Of a stretch of 64,000 bases of DNA, positions 14,303-23,238 are shown piece after piece (position 1 is the first letter of the stretch; each line of letters starts with the position of its first letter). The DNA comes from Chamaesiphon minutus PCC 6605 (lineage in GTDB: Bacteria; Cyanobacteriota; Cyanobacteriia; Cyanobacteriales; Chamaesiphonaceae): positions 558,001-622,000 of the forward strand of contig NC_019697.1 in NCBI RefSeq assembly GCF_000317145.1. Reading direction: 5' to 3'. Both the position numbers and the translations under genes were made by a program. A model generated the notes under the pieces. It made no database searches, had not been told where the DNA came from, and was given only the letters and a program-made list of their open reading frames with translations.

Positions 14303-17140
14303 ATGACTGGCTATCTGTCTACAGAAAAATTTCAAAAAGCAGCACTATTATCCAACTTCACGCCGAGCATTATGGCTCCGCAGGTGTTGGAAGATATTTT
14401 GGTGCAGCGTCACGAGCTAGTCGCCGATTTAGTCGATCGCATTGTCATTAGTATCACTACCGAAAATAAGCATTTTCCATTGCTAATTGGTGCGCGGGGG
14501 ATGGGGAAAACTCATTTAGTATCGATCGTCTATAACCGGATTAAGGATCGGAAAGATTTGCAAGAGCGGGTAATTATTGCTTGGTTGCGCGAAGAAGAAT
14601 GGGGAATTAGTTCGTGGTTAGATTTAGTCGTGCGGATTTTTCGATCGATCGGCGAAGAATATCCCGATACGGAACTTGGATCGATCTCCATTAATAATAT
14701 TACTATTCTACAAAGTCATTCGCCAATGGAGGCAGAAGTATATGCTGATAGCTTATTAGCTGAGTTGGTAGGTAAGAAAACCTTATTTTTAATTATCGAA
14801 AATCTCGACGACATATTCGATGGCTTGGGTACGGAAGGACAACAGCGGTTGAGAGCATTTTTACAGGAATATAAATGCTGTACGATCCTCGCTACTACGC
14901 CAGTTTTATTTCAGGGTATTCTCAGTGGGAAGGAGTCTTTCTATGGTTGGTTTACACGGTTCAATTTACAACCATTCACTCACGAAAATGCGATCGAACT
15001 ATTAACTAATATTGCCGCACAATCGGGGGATAAAGAGTTAGCAAGTTTCCTGCACACTCCCGCAGGTTCGGCGAGAGTTCGCGCGGTGCATCGGTTAGCT
15101 GGTGGCAATCCGCGCGTTTATACGCTGTTCGCTCAACTAATTACCAAGCAAGATCTCGATAGTCTCGTCGGCGCATTTATGAAGATGCTCGACGATTTGA
15201 TGCCCTATTATCAATCGCGGATGGCGATGCTATCGCCACAACAGCGCAAGATTGTCGCGTATTTAGTCGATAACACGGAAGCGGTAATTGTCAAAGATAT
15301 TGCAACTTGGTGTTTTGCTACGCCGCAGACGATTTCTAGTCAATTAAAAGATCTTAAAGGCAAAGGATATGTCAAATCGGAATCGTACGGGAAGGAATCT
15401 TATTACGAGCTAACCGAAGTATTGATGCGGCTCTGCCTGGAGGTAAAAAAATATCGCGGTAAGGAGGTAGAATCTTTAATCGAGATGATTCGGATCTGGT
15501 ATCGTCCAGAAGAAATTAAAGCACAATTCGATCGACTAATGTTATCGGGTAATCTAGAACACGCCCAATACTATAAACATGCACTCGAAGATTCGCGCCC
15601 TCATCCGATGTTACTGGCTTGCGAATCTGATTTTCAGAAGTCGATCGAACTAGGTGATGCTAAATCGGCTCTGCAAGTATGGCAAGAATTAGCCCACGTT
15701 CAAAATATTAGCGTGGAGATGTCTCAACCGATCGCGGATCTGATAGTAGCTGAAAAATTCGATGAAGCAAGAGCGGCAATTCGAGATCTATTAGATACCG
15801 ATCGGGAATCGACAAATTCAACTCAGGTTGAAACTGTTGAAGAATTATTTTTACAAGGATTACTATTATATGAAGCAGAAGAGTGGGCTGCTGCTTTAGT
15901 AATGTTCGATCGCTGCTTAAAGCAGAATCCACAAAATATCATCTTGTTACTTATGTATGGAAATACGTTAGGTGAGCTAGGTAAGGATGAAGAAGCAATT
16001 GAAATTTATGACCTAGCGATTCAACTTCAACCAGGAAATTATCTAGCTTGGGATGCTCGTGGTAGAACATTAGCAAAATTAGATAGACATTATGAAGCAA
16101 TTGCTAGTTTCGAGCGATTGATTGCAAGTCAACCGAAAAATTCAATAGGTTGGTTCAATCGTGGTGTTTCAGAGTTATCTTTGGGTAATCAAGAAAAAGC
16201 AATTAATGATTTTGACATAGCAATACACTACTATCCTGAATTATATCAAGCTTGGGGTAATCGGGCATCAGCATTAATTGAGCTAGATAGATGTCAAGAG
16301 GCAATTGATAGCTGCAATCGAGCTTTGAAAATTCAACCAAATGACATTATTTCACTCAACATTCTTGCTGTGGCATTAGGATACTTGGATAAATATGAAG
16401 AGGCTATTGAAATTCACGATCGCGTGATTAAAATAGATCCAAATAGACCAACAACATGGCTTAATCGAGGTGTCGAGTTACTAAATTTAGGTAGATATGA
16501 GGAATCTATATATAGTTATGACAAAGCCATTCAAATCAATCCTAAGTTTCATGATGCTTGGCACAACAAAGGAAGTGCTCTTTATAAATTAGGTCGATAT
16601 CAAGAATCACTAGATGCTTGGCGGCAGGCTATTGAGATCGAGCCAGACAGATTTAACTCTTGGCACGCCATCGGATTTGCACTGTTCCATCTTGATAATT
16701 ATAATGAATCCTTGACCATTTGGCGAAAAGCATTTAATCTTATTAGACATGCTAAACCTAGCAATACTAGTAGCCTTATTCAAGAATTATTCGATAAGGA
16801 AATATTGAATAAATTCCAACAACCAGCCGTTCGCGATCTGATGCCGCAATTGCTCGAAATTTATACTGAGGCTGAAGTATTGCCAGAATTAGGCGTAGCA
16901 TTGACTCGCAATCTCAAAGCAGTGATGTCACCGATTATTAGTGACTATACTACCAATGAGTGGCTGAAAATGTGGCAAGAATTGGGTAAACCGCATCAAG
17001 AGTTAGGATTGGCTCTGAAGATGGTAGCCGCAGGGGTTAAATACAAGCAAAATCCGCAGGATAAGCGGATCTTTCTGGCGTTACCGCAGGAGCTACGTCC
17101 ATTATTGCGGGAGGCGTTGGGATTGGAAGGCGATGGTTAA
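14303..17140 (+). CDS. ATPase-wHTH-TPR protein (STAND-like), cassette gene 3
   Basis: A 945-residue protein. Residues about 1-300 form a P-loop ATPase with Walker A GARGMGKTHLV near residue 68 and Walker B LFLIIENLDDIF near residue 165. Residues about 315-375 resemble a MarR-like winged helix (SPQQRKIVAYLVD, ATPQTISSQLKDLKGKGYV). From about residue 510 to 800 there are eight or so TPR repeats. The C-terminal 130 residues are helical and unassigned. Such a switch-ATPase with a repeat sensor domain is typical of STAND signalling or defence proteins. The TPR-encoding DNA (about 15840-16760) is more AT-rich and poorer in CGATCG than the rest of the gene. Confidence 0.75.
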   Translation: MTGYLSTEKFQKAALLSNFTPSIMAPQVLEDILVQRHELVADLVDRIVISITTENKHFPLLIGARGMGKTHLVSIVYNRIKDRKDLQERVIIAWLREEEWGISSWLDLVVRIFRSIGEEYPDTELGSISINNITILQSHSPMEAEVYADSLLAELVGKKTLFLIIENLDDIFDGLGTEGQQRLRAFLQEYKCCTILATTPVLFQGILSGKESFYGWFTRFNLQPFTHENAIELLTNIAAQSGDKELASFLHTPAGSARVRAVHRLAGGNPRVYTLFAQLITKQDLDSLVGAFMKMLDDLMPYYQSRMAMLSPQQRKIVAYLVDNTEAVIVKDIATWCFATPQTISSQLKDLKGKGYVKSESYGKESYYELTEVLMRLCLEVKKYRGKEVESLIEMIRIWYRPEEIKAQFDRLMLSGNLEHAQYYKHALEDSRPHPMLLACESDFQKSIELGDAKSALQVWQELAHVQNISVEMSQPIADLIVAEKFDEARAAIRDLLDTDRESTNSTQVETVEELFLQGLLLYEAEEWAAALVMFDRCLKQNPQNIILLLMYGNTLGELGKDEEAIEIYDLAIQLQPGNYLAWDARGRTLAKLDRHYEAIASFERLIASQPKNSIGWFNRGVSELSLGNQEKAINDFDIAIHYYPELYQAWGNRASALIELDRCQEAIDSCNRALKIQPNDIISLNILAVALGYLDKYEEAIEIHDRVIKIDPNRPTTWLNRGVELLNLGRYEESIYSYDKAIQINPKFHDAWHNKGSALYKLGRYQESLDAWRQAIEIEPDRFNSWHAIGFALFHLDNYNESLTIWRKAFNLIRHAKPSNTSSLIQELFDKEILNKFQQPAVRDLMPQLLEIYTEAEVLPELGVALTRNLKAVMSPIISDYTTNEWLKMWQELGKPHQELGLALKMVAAGVKYKQNPQDKRIFLALPQELRPLLREALGLEGDG

Positions 17141-17153
17141 AGGCAATGAATCG

Positions 17154-17177
17154 AACGATCGATCGGATCGTTATTTT
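17154..17177 (+). terminator. hairpin after the ATPase/TPR cassette
   Basis: AACGATC at 17154-17160 pairs with GATCGTT at 17166-17172 around a 5-base loop and is followed by ATTTTAA. It lies between convergent genes and may end transcription of both. The stem is short and overlaps the abundant CGATCG words, so confidence is moderate. Confidence 0.45.
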
Positions 17178-17204
17178 AAGCGATAGTTTGAAAGGCGGGG
17201 AGTT

Positions 17205-18569
17205 TCACAAAACTGGTTTCGCCGCGAGACTAACCAGCCAAGTCACAGTTTGCGGAAAAATCATCACGATGAGTAACATCGTAAATTGCAAAGCTACAAA
17301 CGGGATCGCACTCTTATGAATATCGATCGTCTTGAGTTCTGGGGGCGCGACACTTTGGAGATAAAAGAGCGAAAAACCAACGGGTGGTGAAATAAAAGCT
17401 GTTTGTAAGTTAATGGCCATCACCACCCCAAACCACACCATATCGAGTCCCAATTTCTGCGCAGCGGGGACTAATAGCGGCATCGCAATAAAGCAAATTT
17501 CGATGAATTCGAGGAAGACACCGAGCAGAAAAATCACAATATTACTGACAATCAAAAAAGCGATTTTACCACCAGGCAAATCGACCAATAATTCGGTAAT
17601 TAATTCTTTGCCCCCTAGCGCATCAAAAACTAGACTAAAAAACGACGAGCAAAACAAAATCATCACTACTACCGTCGATACCACCGCCGTCGCGTGAGCC
17701 GCCGTGGTAATCAGTTGCCAATTGAGTTTGCGATTGAGAGCGGCCAAGCCACAAGCCCCGACCGCCCCGACCGCCCCTGCTTCTGTCGGGGTGGCAAGAC
17801 CAAAGAAAATGCTCCCTAAGATGGCAAAAATCAGCAGTGAGGGGGGTAAAACTGCTTTGATGCACTTTTTGACCAACGCTTTGCCTTTAATCTGTCGGAC
17901 GGATAAAGGTAGGGCGGGTGCGAGGTGGGGTTTGAAATAGGCAAGGATTAATACGTAGATGGCATAGGAAGCCGATAACATCAGCCCCGGAATTAACGCC
18001 CCTAAGAACAAATCGCCCACCGACACGCCCAACTGATCGCTCAATACCAATAACACCAAGCTGGGGGGAATTAACTGAGCGAGGGTGCCCGAAGCAACGA
18101 TGACTCCAGCGGCTAATTGTTTGTCGTAACCATACCTCAGCATTACAGGTAGGGAGATCGTGCCCATAATAATTACAGTCGCGGCTACCACCCCTGTCGT
18201 CGCGGCTAATAGGGTACCGACTAAAACTACTGCTAATGCCAATCCCCCACGCAAAGGGCCTAAAACAATCCCGATCGTTTCTAATAATTCTTCGGCGATG
18301 CCCGATTTTTCTAGGACGGAACCCAGGAAGACAAAAAAGGGAATGGCTAAGAGCGTAAAGTTGGACATCGTACCGAACCAATTATTCGGCAGCAATAACA
18401 AACGGCTAGGATCGAAGGCATCCATTAGGTAGCCAATTATCCCAAACACGATCGCGGTACCAGCAAAGGAAAATGATACGGGATAGCCAGTCATCAAGAT
18501 TGCAAAAAAGCCCGCAAACATGGCTATTGCCAGCCACTCAGTATCGATTTCTATCAACTCAAAACCCAT
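17205..18569 (-). CDS. dctM: TRAP transporter large permease (DctM)
   Basis: A protein of about 454 residues with many transmembrane segments and DctM-family hallmarks: [71 protein letters not shown], and [14 protein letters not shown] at the end. The Met at 18569 (MGFELIEID) is preferred because the 26 extra upstream residues are polar and not conserved. It should work with the DctQ and TakP-like proteins encoded at 10547-12468. It is separated from dctQ by dctP and the ATPase cassette, which is unusual because dctQ and dctM are normally adjacent or fused. Confidence 0.9.
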   Translation of the reverse strand: MGFELIEIDTEWLAIAMFAGFFAILMTGYPVSFSFAGTAIVFGIIGYLMDAFDPSRLLLLPNNWFGTMSNFTLLAIPFFVFLGSVLEKSGIAEELLETIGIVLGPLRGGLALAVVLVGTLLAATTGVVAATVIIMGTISLPVMLRYGYDKQLAAGVIVASGTLAQLIPPSLVLLVLSDQLGVSVGDLFLGALIPGLMLSASYAIYVLILAYFKPHLAPALPLSVRQIKGKALVKKCIKAVLPPSLLIFAILGSIFFGLATPTEAGAVGAVGACGLAALNRKLNWQLITTAAHATAVVSTVVVMILFCSSFFSLVFDALGGKELITELLVDLPGGKIAFLIVSNIVIFLLGVFLEFIEICFIAMPLLVPAAQKLGLDMVWFGVVMAINLQTAFISPPVGFSLFYLQSVAPPELKTIDIHKSAIPFVALQFTMLLIVMIFPQTVTWLVSLAAKPVL

Positions 18570-18825
18570 ATTTTTTCCGATCGAATGTCGATCGCCAGTA
18601 CCATCGGTCGAGTTTATTGTGTCATAATTCGGTCGCACGCGACTCATGCCATTTTGGATTTTGGATGGGGAAAGCGTTGCTAGGCAAAGAGTCTAATCTC
18701 CTCATCTGTTAGAGGATGTTTGAAAAGTTGGGAGGTGGGTAAAAAAGCTCACAAGAGCATAAGCTACAAATAGAAAGTAAGTAGCACTCTGGTGAGCCAA
18801 ACTCGTCACCGCATCTCACAGTAAC

Positions 18826-19170
18826 TTGACACATTTTCTGCACGTACAGACAAACCCAGCCGATCGCGGCTCAATGATTTCTGGCAATCTCGCCAACGCC
18901 AAACTTGCCAACGCTTTCGATGCGAAAGTCCCACTTTCCGCGCGATCGAAAATCGCTCTAGCAATTACCCCCAGTGAATTGCGCTCGGCTGTAGATGCCG
19001 TCAGGCGGGGCGAACATTAGGAGATCGCATCCACCCCAAAGCCAGACTCGATTCACCCACATCAAGGCTCTATCAAAGAGCTTTCAGAGCGGGAACGGGA
19101 AATAATGCAGCTTTTGACAAAGGGATTTCGCGATCGAGATATTGCCAAGATTTGCACGATGGACTACTAA
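18826..19170 (+). pseudogene. remnant of a NarL/LuxR-type response regulator
   Basis: An open segment ends in AITPSELRSAVDAVRRGEH, which resembles the end of a NarL-type receiver domain. Then comes an in-frame TAG at 19018-19020, and the same frame continues to LSEREREIMQLLTKGFRDRD and IAKICTMDY, the first part of a LuxR-type helix-turn-helix. The recognition helix and most of the receiver are missing. The final TAA overlaps the stop of the convergent response regulator gene. Both the nonsense codon and the truncation say this gene is dead. Confidence 0.75.
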
Positions 19171-19610
19171 TTCATTTGGCACAACGTCCAATAGTTATTT
19201 ATCGCCACAAGAAGCTCGACAAATTCTTCAAATCTTGTAGGTTTATGGATGTAACCAGCAACATTTAAACCATAGCTTTCGATTTTATCGCTTTCTGCAT
19301 TAGATGTCGCAAACACCACTACTGTAGTATGCCTAATTTTTTCATCCGCCCGCAATTCCTGTAAAAATCTTAGCCCATTCATTGTGGGCATATTCAAGTC
19401 TAGTAGAATCAGTCGCCGATCGGGAGGAACGACAGCAGGTTGTCCTGGTTTACCACGTAACATTTCTAAAGCCTCAATTCCATTGCTAGCAATATATAAA
19501 GGATTAGTAATGTTTCCAGCCTCAAAAGCTCGTTGTACTTTCATCACATCTACTTCATCATCTTCGACTAGTAAGATATTCAGGATTGAGTTGTTTATCG
19601 TGTTTGTCAT
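19167..19610 (-). CDS. response regulator, stand-alone receiver (Rcp1-like)
   Basis: The receiver starts at the Met at 19610 (MTNTINNSILNILLVEDDEV) and has about 147 residues. The acidic pocket EDD is near residue 16, the phospho-acceptor Asp lies in LILLDLNMPTMNG, and the Thr/Ser and Lys positions are in FATSNAESD and GYIHKP. Receivers with this long insertion around the phosphorylation site resemble Rcp1, the partner of cyanobacterial phytochrome-type kinases. No kinase gene is adjacent. The open frame reaches 19724, but the extra residues are not receiver-like. Confidence 0.85.
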   Translation of the reverse strand: MTNTINNSILNILLVEDDEVDVMKVQRAFEAGNITNPLYIASNGIEALEMLRGKPGQPAVVPPDRRLILLDLNMPTMNGLRFLQELRADEKIRHTTVVVFATSNAESDKIESYGLNVAGYIHKPTRFEEFVELLVAINNYWTLCQMN

Positions 19611-20088
19611 GATATTTGATAAAATTGACAGCGATCGCCTCAAGGAGGTTGGAGTTGTATTTGGAGTAAAATCCCAATCACAACAATTTTCTTGCGAGCG
19701 TAATGCTGCATCGCAACTAAGCAAAAATTAAATTTATTATAAATACACTCAAATCCTATTGCAGGTTTGAGTCTGTGGCTGAGATATATATTAAGTTTTA
19801 CTATTAATTAAGATTCGCGGCATCTATCGATCGGATTAAAGTTTAAAGCTAGCTCTGGCTTTGTCAAAATCGAGAACGTCCATCAACTGCCCTCAGCATC
19901 GATCGAGAAGATCGCCGTTTGCCCCTAAATATTCTCTAAAATCTGAAGACTAATTTGCCGCAGTTTTGCCCGTCGAGTAGATATTTAACAGCGGTTGGAA
20001 TCGATTCTATGCCGTTAAATTGAGTTCGATCGAGAGCTTCTGTGCGATAGTTAATAATTCGATCGCATCCCAATGGTGCGAGTAATGC

Positions 20089-20415
20089 CAATACGGTTCG
20101 GTTAGCTTCGCTTGAGATCTGAATCCCCCAACCCCCTTAAAAAGGGGGCTTTAAAAGTCCCCCTTTTTAAGCTACGGTGTATACACAAGTTTGTTGGACT
20201 TCGTTTCGAGATCTGAATCCCCCCTAACCCCCCTTTTTAAGGGGGGAACTAGATCCGGAAGTCCCCCTTTTTAAGGGGGATTTAGGGGGATTTATAGGGT
20301 TTTCGCTTTTATCCAGACTTGTGTATACACCGTAGCTTTTTAAGGGGGATTTAGGGGGATTTCAACCTAAACCGGAGCAACTAACTCACGATTGGTGTTT
20401 AACCGAACCGTATTG
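20089..20415. mobile_element. MITE-like element (outer) with 10-bp target duplication
   Basis: Terminal inverted repeats CAATACGGTTCGGTTA (20089-20104) and its exact complement (20400-20415) enclose a non-coding element. CGAGTAATGC flanks it on both sides (20079-20088 and 20416-20425) as a 10-bp direct repeat. It interrupts the oxidoreductase fragment and itself carries a second inserted element at 20173-20335. Without that insertion it would be about 155 bp long. The interior is a C-run/G-run palindrome (CCCCCTTTTTAAGGGGG-like). Confidence 0.85.
20173..20335. mobile_element. MITE-like element (inner, nested) with 9-bp target duplication
   Basis: A 163-bp element with perfect 19-bp terminal inverted repeats, CTACGGTGTATACACAAGT at 20173-20191 and its complement at 20317-20335. 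CTTTTTAAG is duplicated on each side (20164-20172 and 20336-20344). It contains GGACTTCGTTTCGAGATCTG and a long C/G-run palindrome but no gene. A related copy is at 42093-42329. It lies within the outer element, so it is the younger of the two. Confidence 0.85.
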
Positions 20416-20568
20416 CGAGTAATGCTGCTTTGCGATCGTCACCACAAGTGCCAATGACCTGATTGCCAGCTAACTTCGCCAATTGTACCGCCAGATGCCC
20501 CGTTCCGCCCGCTGCTGCCGTCACTAACACCACTTCATTAGAGCGCATCTCTCCCACCGGAACCAAAA

Positions 20569-21585
20569 TTATGATACTAAAGCACCGCCACAACTAGAAC
20601 CCGCGCCAGCAGTACATCCATAACAATAAGGTTTGGTTTGAATTTCGTTAATTAAATCAAGAGTACCTGCAGCTAATAATCGATCGATTGTCAGGATTTC
20701 ACCATTCCTAGTTAGAGCAGGAAGATTTGTCATCTGATTGAAATCACAATCATAAATATTTCCTAGATAATCGATCGATAGTTGGTCGCGACACATCAAT
20801 TTTGCTACCGTCTTAGGATTGTAATGTGACTCTAGAAATTGTAAATAAGGTAGAGTAAGCTGGTGACGATCTAATTGAAATTTAGTGCGACCGATCGGGA
20901 GATTAGTGATTGTCAAGAGATGATTGAAACATACACCAAAATGTTCTTGAAAGAACAGCTTATAATCTCGTTCTAGTGCTACCGAATCGGGCGTCAATCG
21001 AAAATTTGTCGATGTGGGAATGGGGGGGTTATATACTAGATCTAGTTGCAAACTTGGGTCGCTACCATAGCCTAACCGATTTAACCATTGCAGTGCGCGC
21101 ATCGAAGCATCAAATACTCCCTGTCCGCGCATTTTATCGACATTATCGGCTAAATAGCAGGGTAACGAAGCGACGATATGCGCGTGATGGTTGGCACAAT
21201 ATTCTGGGATATCCTCATATCCCGGCACAAAATAGATCGTGAGATTGGAACGAACGATCGCTTGTTTGCCCGTATTAACTGCTGCTGCTAGAATCGGTTT
21301 GAAACCATTGAGAAGTTCTGGCGCGCCACCCGTAAGATCGACGGTTTTGATTTGGGGAAATGTCTGGATTAGTTCGATAACTCGATCGGCAACCCGATCG
21401 GACATCTCCTCGGTACGATGGGGACTAGCATCTACATGGCAATGGCTACAGGCAAGGTTGCAACGTTTGCCAAGATTTACTTGAAGGATTGTTATCGGTT
21501 GCTTGACTAGCGCGGAGTCCAGCCGCTCGGGAAATGGAGTAATGTGGGCAGCAAATAATTCTGGAGCGGCGGATGGTTGAAGCAT
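20569..21585 (-). CDS. arsS: arsenosugar biosynthesis radical SAM protein ArsS
   Basis: A 338-residue radical SAM enzyme. The [4Fe-4S] cysteine motif is near residue 42 (CNLACSHC) with HVDASP following, and VDLTGGAPEL is the family's GGE-like segment. The C-terminus has a Cys-rich extension (CYGCTAGAGSSCGG) characteristic of ArsS. ArsS attaches a deoxyadenosyl group to dimethylated arsenic in arsenosugar synthesis. The usual partner methyltransferase gene arsM is not adjacent. The truncated oxidoreductase follows immediately at the 3' end. Confidence 0.88.
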   Translation of the reverse strand: MLQPSAAPELFAAHITPFPERLDSALVKQPITILQVNLGKRCNLACSHCHVDASPHRTEEMSDRVADRVIELIQTFPQIKTVDLTGGAPELLNGFKPILAAAVNTGKQAIVRSNLTIYFVPGYEDIPEYCANHHAHIVASLPCYLADNVDKMRGQGVFDASMRALQWLNRLGYGSDPSLQLDLVYNPPIPTSTNFRLTPDSVALERDYKLFFQEHFGVCFNHLLTITNLPIGRTKFQLDRHQLTLPYLQFLESHYNPKTVAKLMCRDQLSIDYLGNIYDCDFNQMTNLPALTRNGEILTIDRLLAAGTLDLINEIQTKPYCYGCTAGAGSSCGGALVS

Positions 21586-21754
21586 TTAGAGACTAGAAGG
21601 TAGAGACTTGCACATGTTGCTGATGTGAGTCAGCTTATATTATTGCATCCATACAAAAATATTAATAAAATCAACGTCGCTTGATTACATTGAGCGCAAC
21701 CGAAACGTGGGTACCCTCCGGCTACGCCTTACTTGTACGAATTTAGCCTTGAGC

Positions 21755-22420
21755 CTAACTCGCCACCGACAAATTCTCTGGCATACAAACATTCGTCCCG
21801 CCCAAGCCGCAATAGCCGCCAGGATTCTTGGCTAAATATTGTTGGTGGTAGGCTTCGGCATAGTAAAATTCTGGTGCTGTTAAAATCTCGGTGGTAATCT
21901 CTTTGTGACCAGCACTATCTAAAGCTGCTTGATAAGCTACCTTAGAAGCTTGCGCTAATTGCATCTGACTATCCGAGTAACAATAGATACCCGATCGATA
22001 CTGCGTACCCGCGTCGTTACCTTGACGCATTCCTTGAGTGGGATTATGGTTTTCCCAGAAGACTTTGAGCAGTTGTTGGTAGGTGATGACTGCGGGATCG
22101 AATACCACAAGTACCACCTCATTATGACCCGTCAAACCACTGCAAACTTCTTGATAAGTGGGATTGGGCGTGCTGCCAGCCGCATAGCCCACAGCGGTAA
22201 TATAGACGCCTGCTGGCAGTTGCCAGAATTTACGTTCGGCACCCCAAAAGCAACCCATCCCAAATATCGCTTTTTCCATGTTGTCGGGGTATGGTGGTGC
22301 CAAAGGATTGCCATTGACAAAGTGCTTGGCGGGAATGGCCATCTTTTCTGCTCTACCGGGCAAAGCATCTGCTGGCGCGGGAATAGTTAATTTTTTACCA
22401 CCAAAGAGGTTGGATAGCAT
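21755..22420 (-). CDS. msrA: peptide methionine (S)-S-oxide reductase
   Basis: A protein of about 221 residues starting at the Met at 22420 ([10 protein letters not shown]). The active-site motif GCFWG is near residue 54. [38 protein letters not shown] and the C-terminal [13 protein letters not shown] with resolving cysteines are all typical of MsrA. It reduces methionine-S-sulfoxide in oxidised proteins with thioredoxin. The frame is open to 22492, but the extra 24 residues are not conserved in type. Confidence 0.95.
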   Translation of the reverse strand: MLSNLFGGKKLTIPAPADALPGRAEKMAIPAKHFVNGNPLAPPYPDNMEKAIFGMGCFWGAERKFWQLPAGVYITAVGYAAGSTPNPTYQEVCSGLTGHNEVVLVVFDPAVITYQQLLKVFWENHNPTQGMRQGNDAGTQYRSGIYCYSDSQMQLAQASKVAYQAALDSAGHKEITTEILTAPEFYYAEAYHQQYLAKNPGGYCGLGGTNVCMPENLSVAS

Positions 22421-22700
22421 AATTTTAGTTAATTTAGGGTGTGAAGATCGACGACTTGTCAGCCACAATAGTCTGTATAGATCGGGTTGCAAATGTCGGT
22501 ATCTTCAATAACTGTAACGCATCCAACGGCTTCGATAAAATGTTGAAGGATTCGTATTTTGCGACTTGACAACCTGGTTGTTTGTGGATAGTCAGGTATA
22601 TAATTACTGGCTAAGCAGCCAGCGATCGCGTAAATAGTGCTTTGGGAGATCGCGGATTGACTGCACGGATTAACATTTTACCTGGATATCGATCGTAACT

Positions 22701-23021
22701 ATGGCCAAAAAGTCTGAAGTCAAAGAATCTAGTCTCTTGTACCAACGCTTGAAAGCTGCAATGCAAGACGGGATTAAAGTTTGGTTTGAAACCCGCGACA
22801 AAAGTTACTTCGGGATTCCGATTGGGATCGATCGCGATTTTGTTGAGGTATTGATTTTGGTTCCCGGTAGCGAGGACGAGTCATCGGAATACATCTTCCA
22901 GCGGGTGACATGGGTAGTTAGGTTAGCCTCGATTTCGGCGGTCGCTTATCCCTCAGAATACTGGTCTGCTGACAGATTGGATAGTCTCTTGGCTAAATCG
23001 GCACTAAATACCGAGAATTAG
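22701..23021 (+). CDS. conserved cyanobacterial hypothetical protein
   Basis: A 106-residue soluble protein without a recognised domain. It begins MAKKSEVKESSLLYQRLKAA and contains acidic, aromatic-rich segments (IGIDRDFVEVLILVPGSEDE, YIFQRVTWVVRLASI), suggestive of a small beta-barrel (Sm-like) fold. ATG 22701 lies after a spacer without other genes. A strong hairpin follows at 23100. The function is unknown. Confidence 0.65.
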   Translation: MAKKSEVKESSLLYQRLKAAMQDGIKVWFETRDKSYFGIPIGIDRDFVEVLILVPGSEDESSEYIFQRVTWVVRLASISAVAYPSEYWSADRLDSLLAKSALNTEN

Positions 23022-23099
23022 CTAAGGTCGCCGACCGAGCGATACCATGTCTATTCTTTCTAAAATATCAAAACTCGTTCGGTAGAGCATCTATCTATT

Positions 23100-23135
23100 G
23101 GGGGATGACTAGGTACTGCTAGTCATCCCCCTTTC
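23100..23135. terminator. bidirectional terminator hairpin
   Basis: GGGGGATGACTAG at 23100-23112 pairs perfectly with CTAGTCATCCCCC at 23119-23131 around a 6-base loop, followed by TTTCC. It lies about 80 bases after the 106-residue protein gene and about 100 bases before the end of the convergent symporter gene. Confidence 0.75.
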
Positions 23136-23163
23136 CGATCGAGCGCGAATAACGCACTAAACT

Positions 23164-23204
23164 CCGATTGGCACGACCGATAAATAATCGATCGTGCCAA
23201 TCGG
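23164..23204 (-). terminator. hairpin downstream of the symporter gene
   Basis: CCGATTGGCACGA at 23164-23176 and its exact complement at 23192-23204 form a 13-bp stem with a 15-base loop. It lies 35 bases after the stop of the symporter gene on the minus strand. There is no clear T tract on the minus strand, so it may be a processing or stabilising hairpin. Confidence 0.45.
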
Positions 23205-23238
23205 ATCGATACAGCTCGTCCGAACTACAGTGCTTGCT

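Larger units (their letters stand above)
19936..20565 (-). pseudogene. broken zinc-type quinone oxidoreductase (MDR family)
   Basis: Reading the minus strand from about 20565, VGEMRSNEVVLVTAAAGGTG and QLAKLAGNQVIGTCGDD are the NAD(P)-binding motif of quinone oxidoreductases. The frame then runs into a stop inside an inserted element. Past the insertion, 20088 down to TAG 19936-19938 encodes the matching rest (LGCDRIINYRTEALD and a YLLDGQNCGKLVFRF end). Excising 20089-20415 together with one target copy rejoins the two parts in frame (KAALLAPLGCDR). The N-terminal catalytic domain is absent and the fragment abuts arsS, so the gene was already truncated. Confidence 0.8.

Noticed and set aside
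17413..18432. Several plus-strand frames opposite dctM
   Set aside because: They are complements of transmembrane coding sequence, with no independent start or motif.
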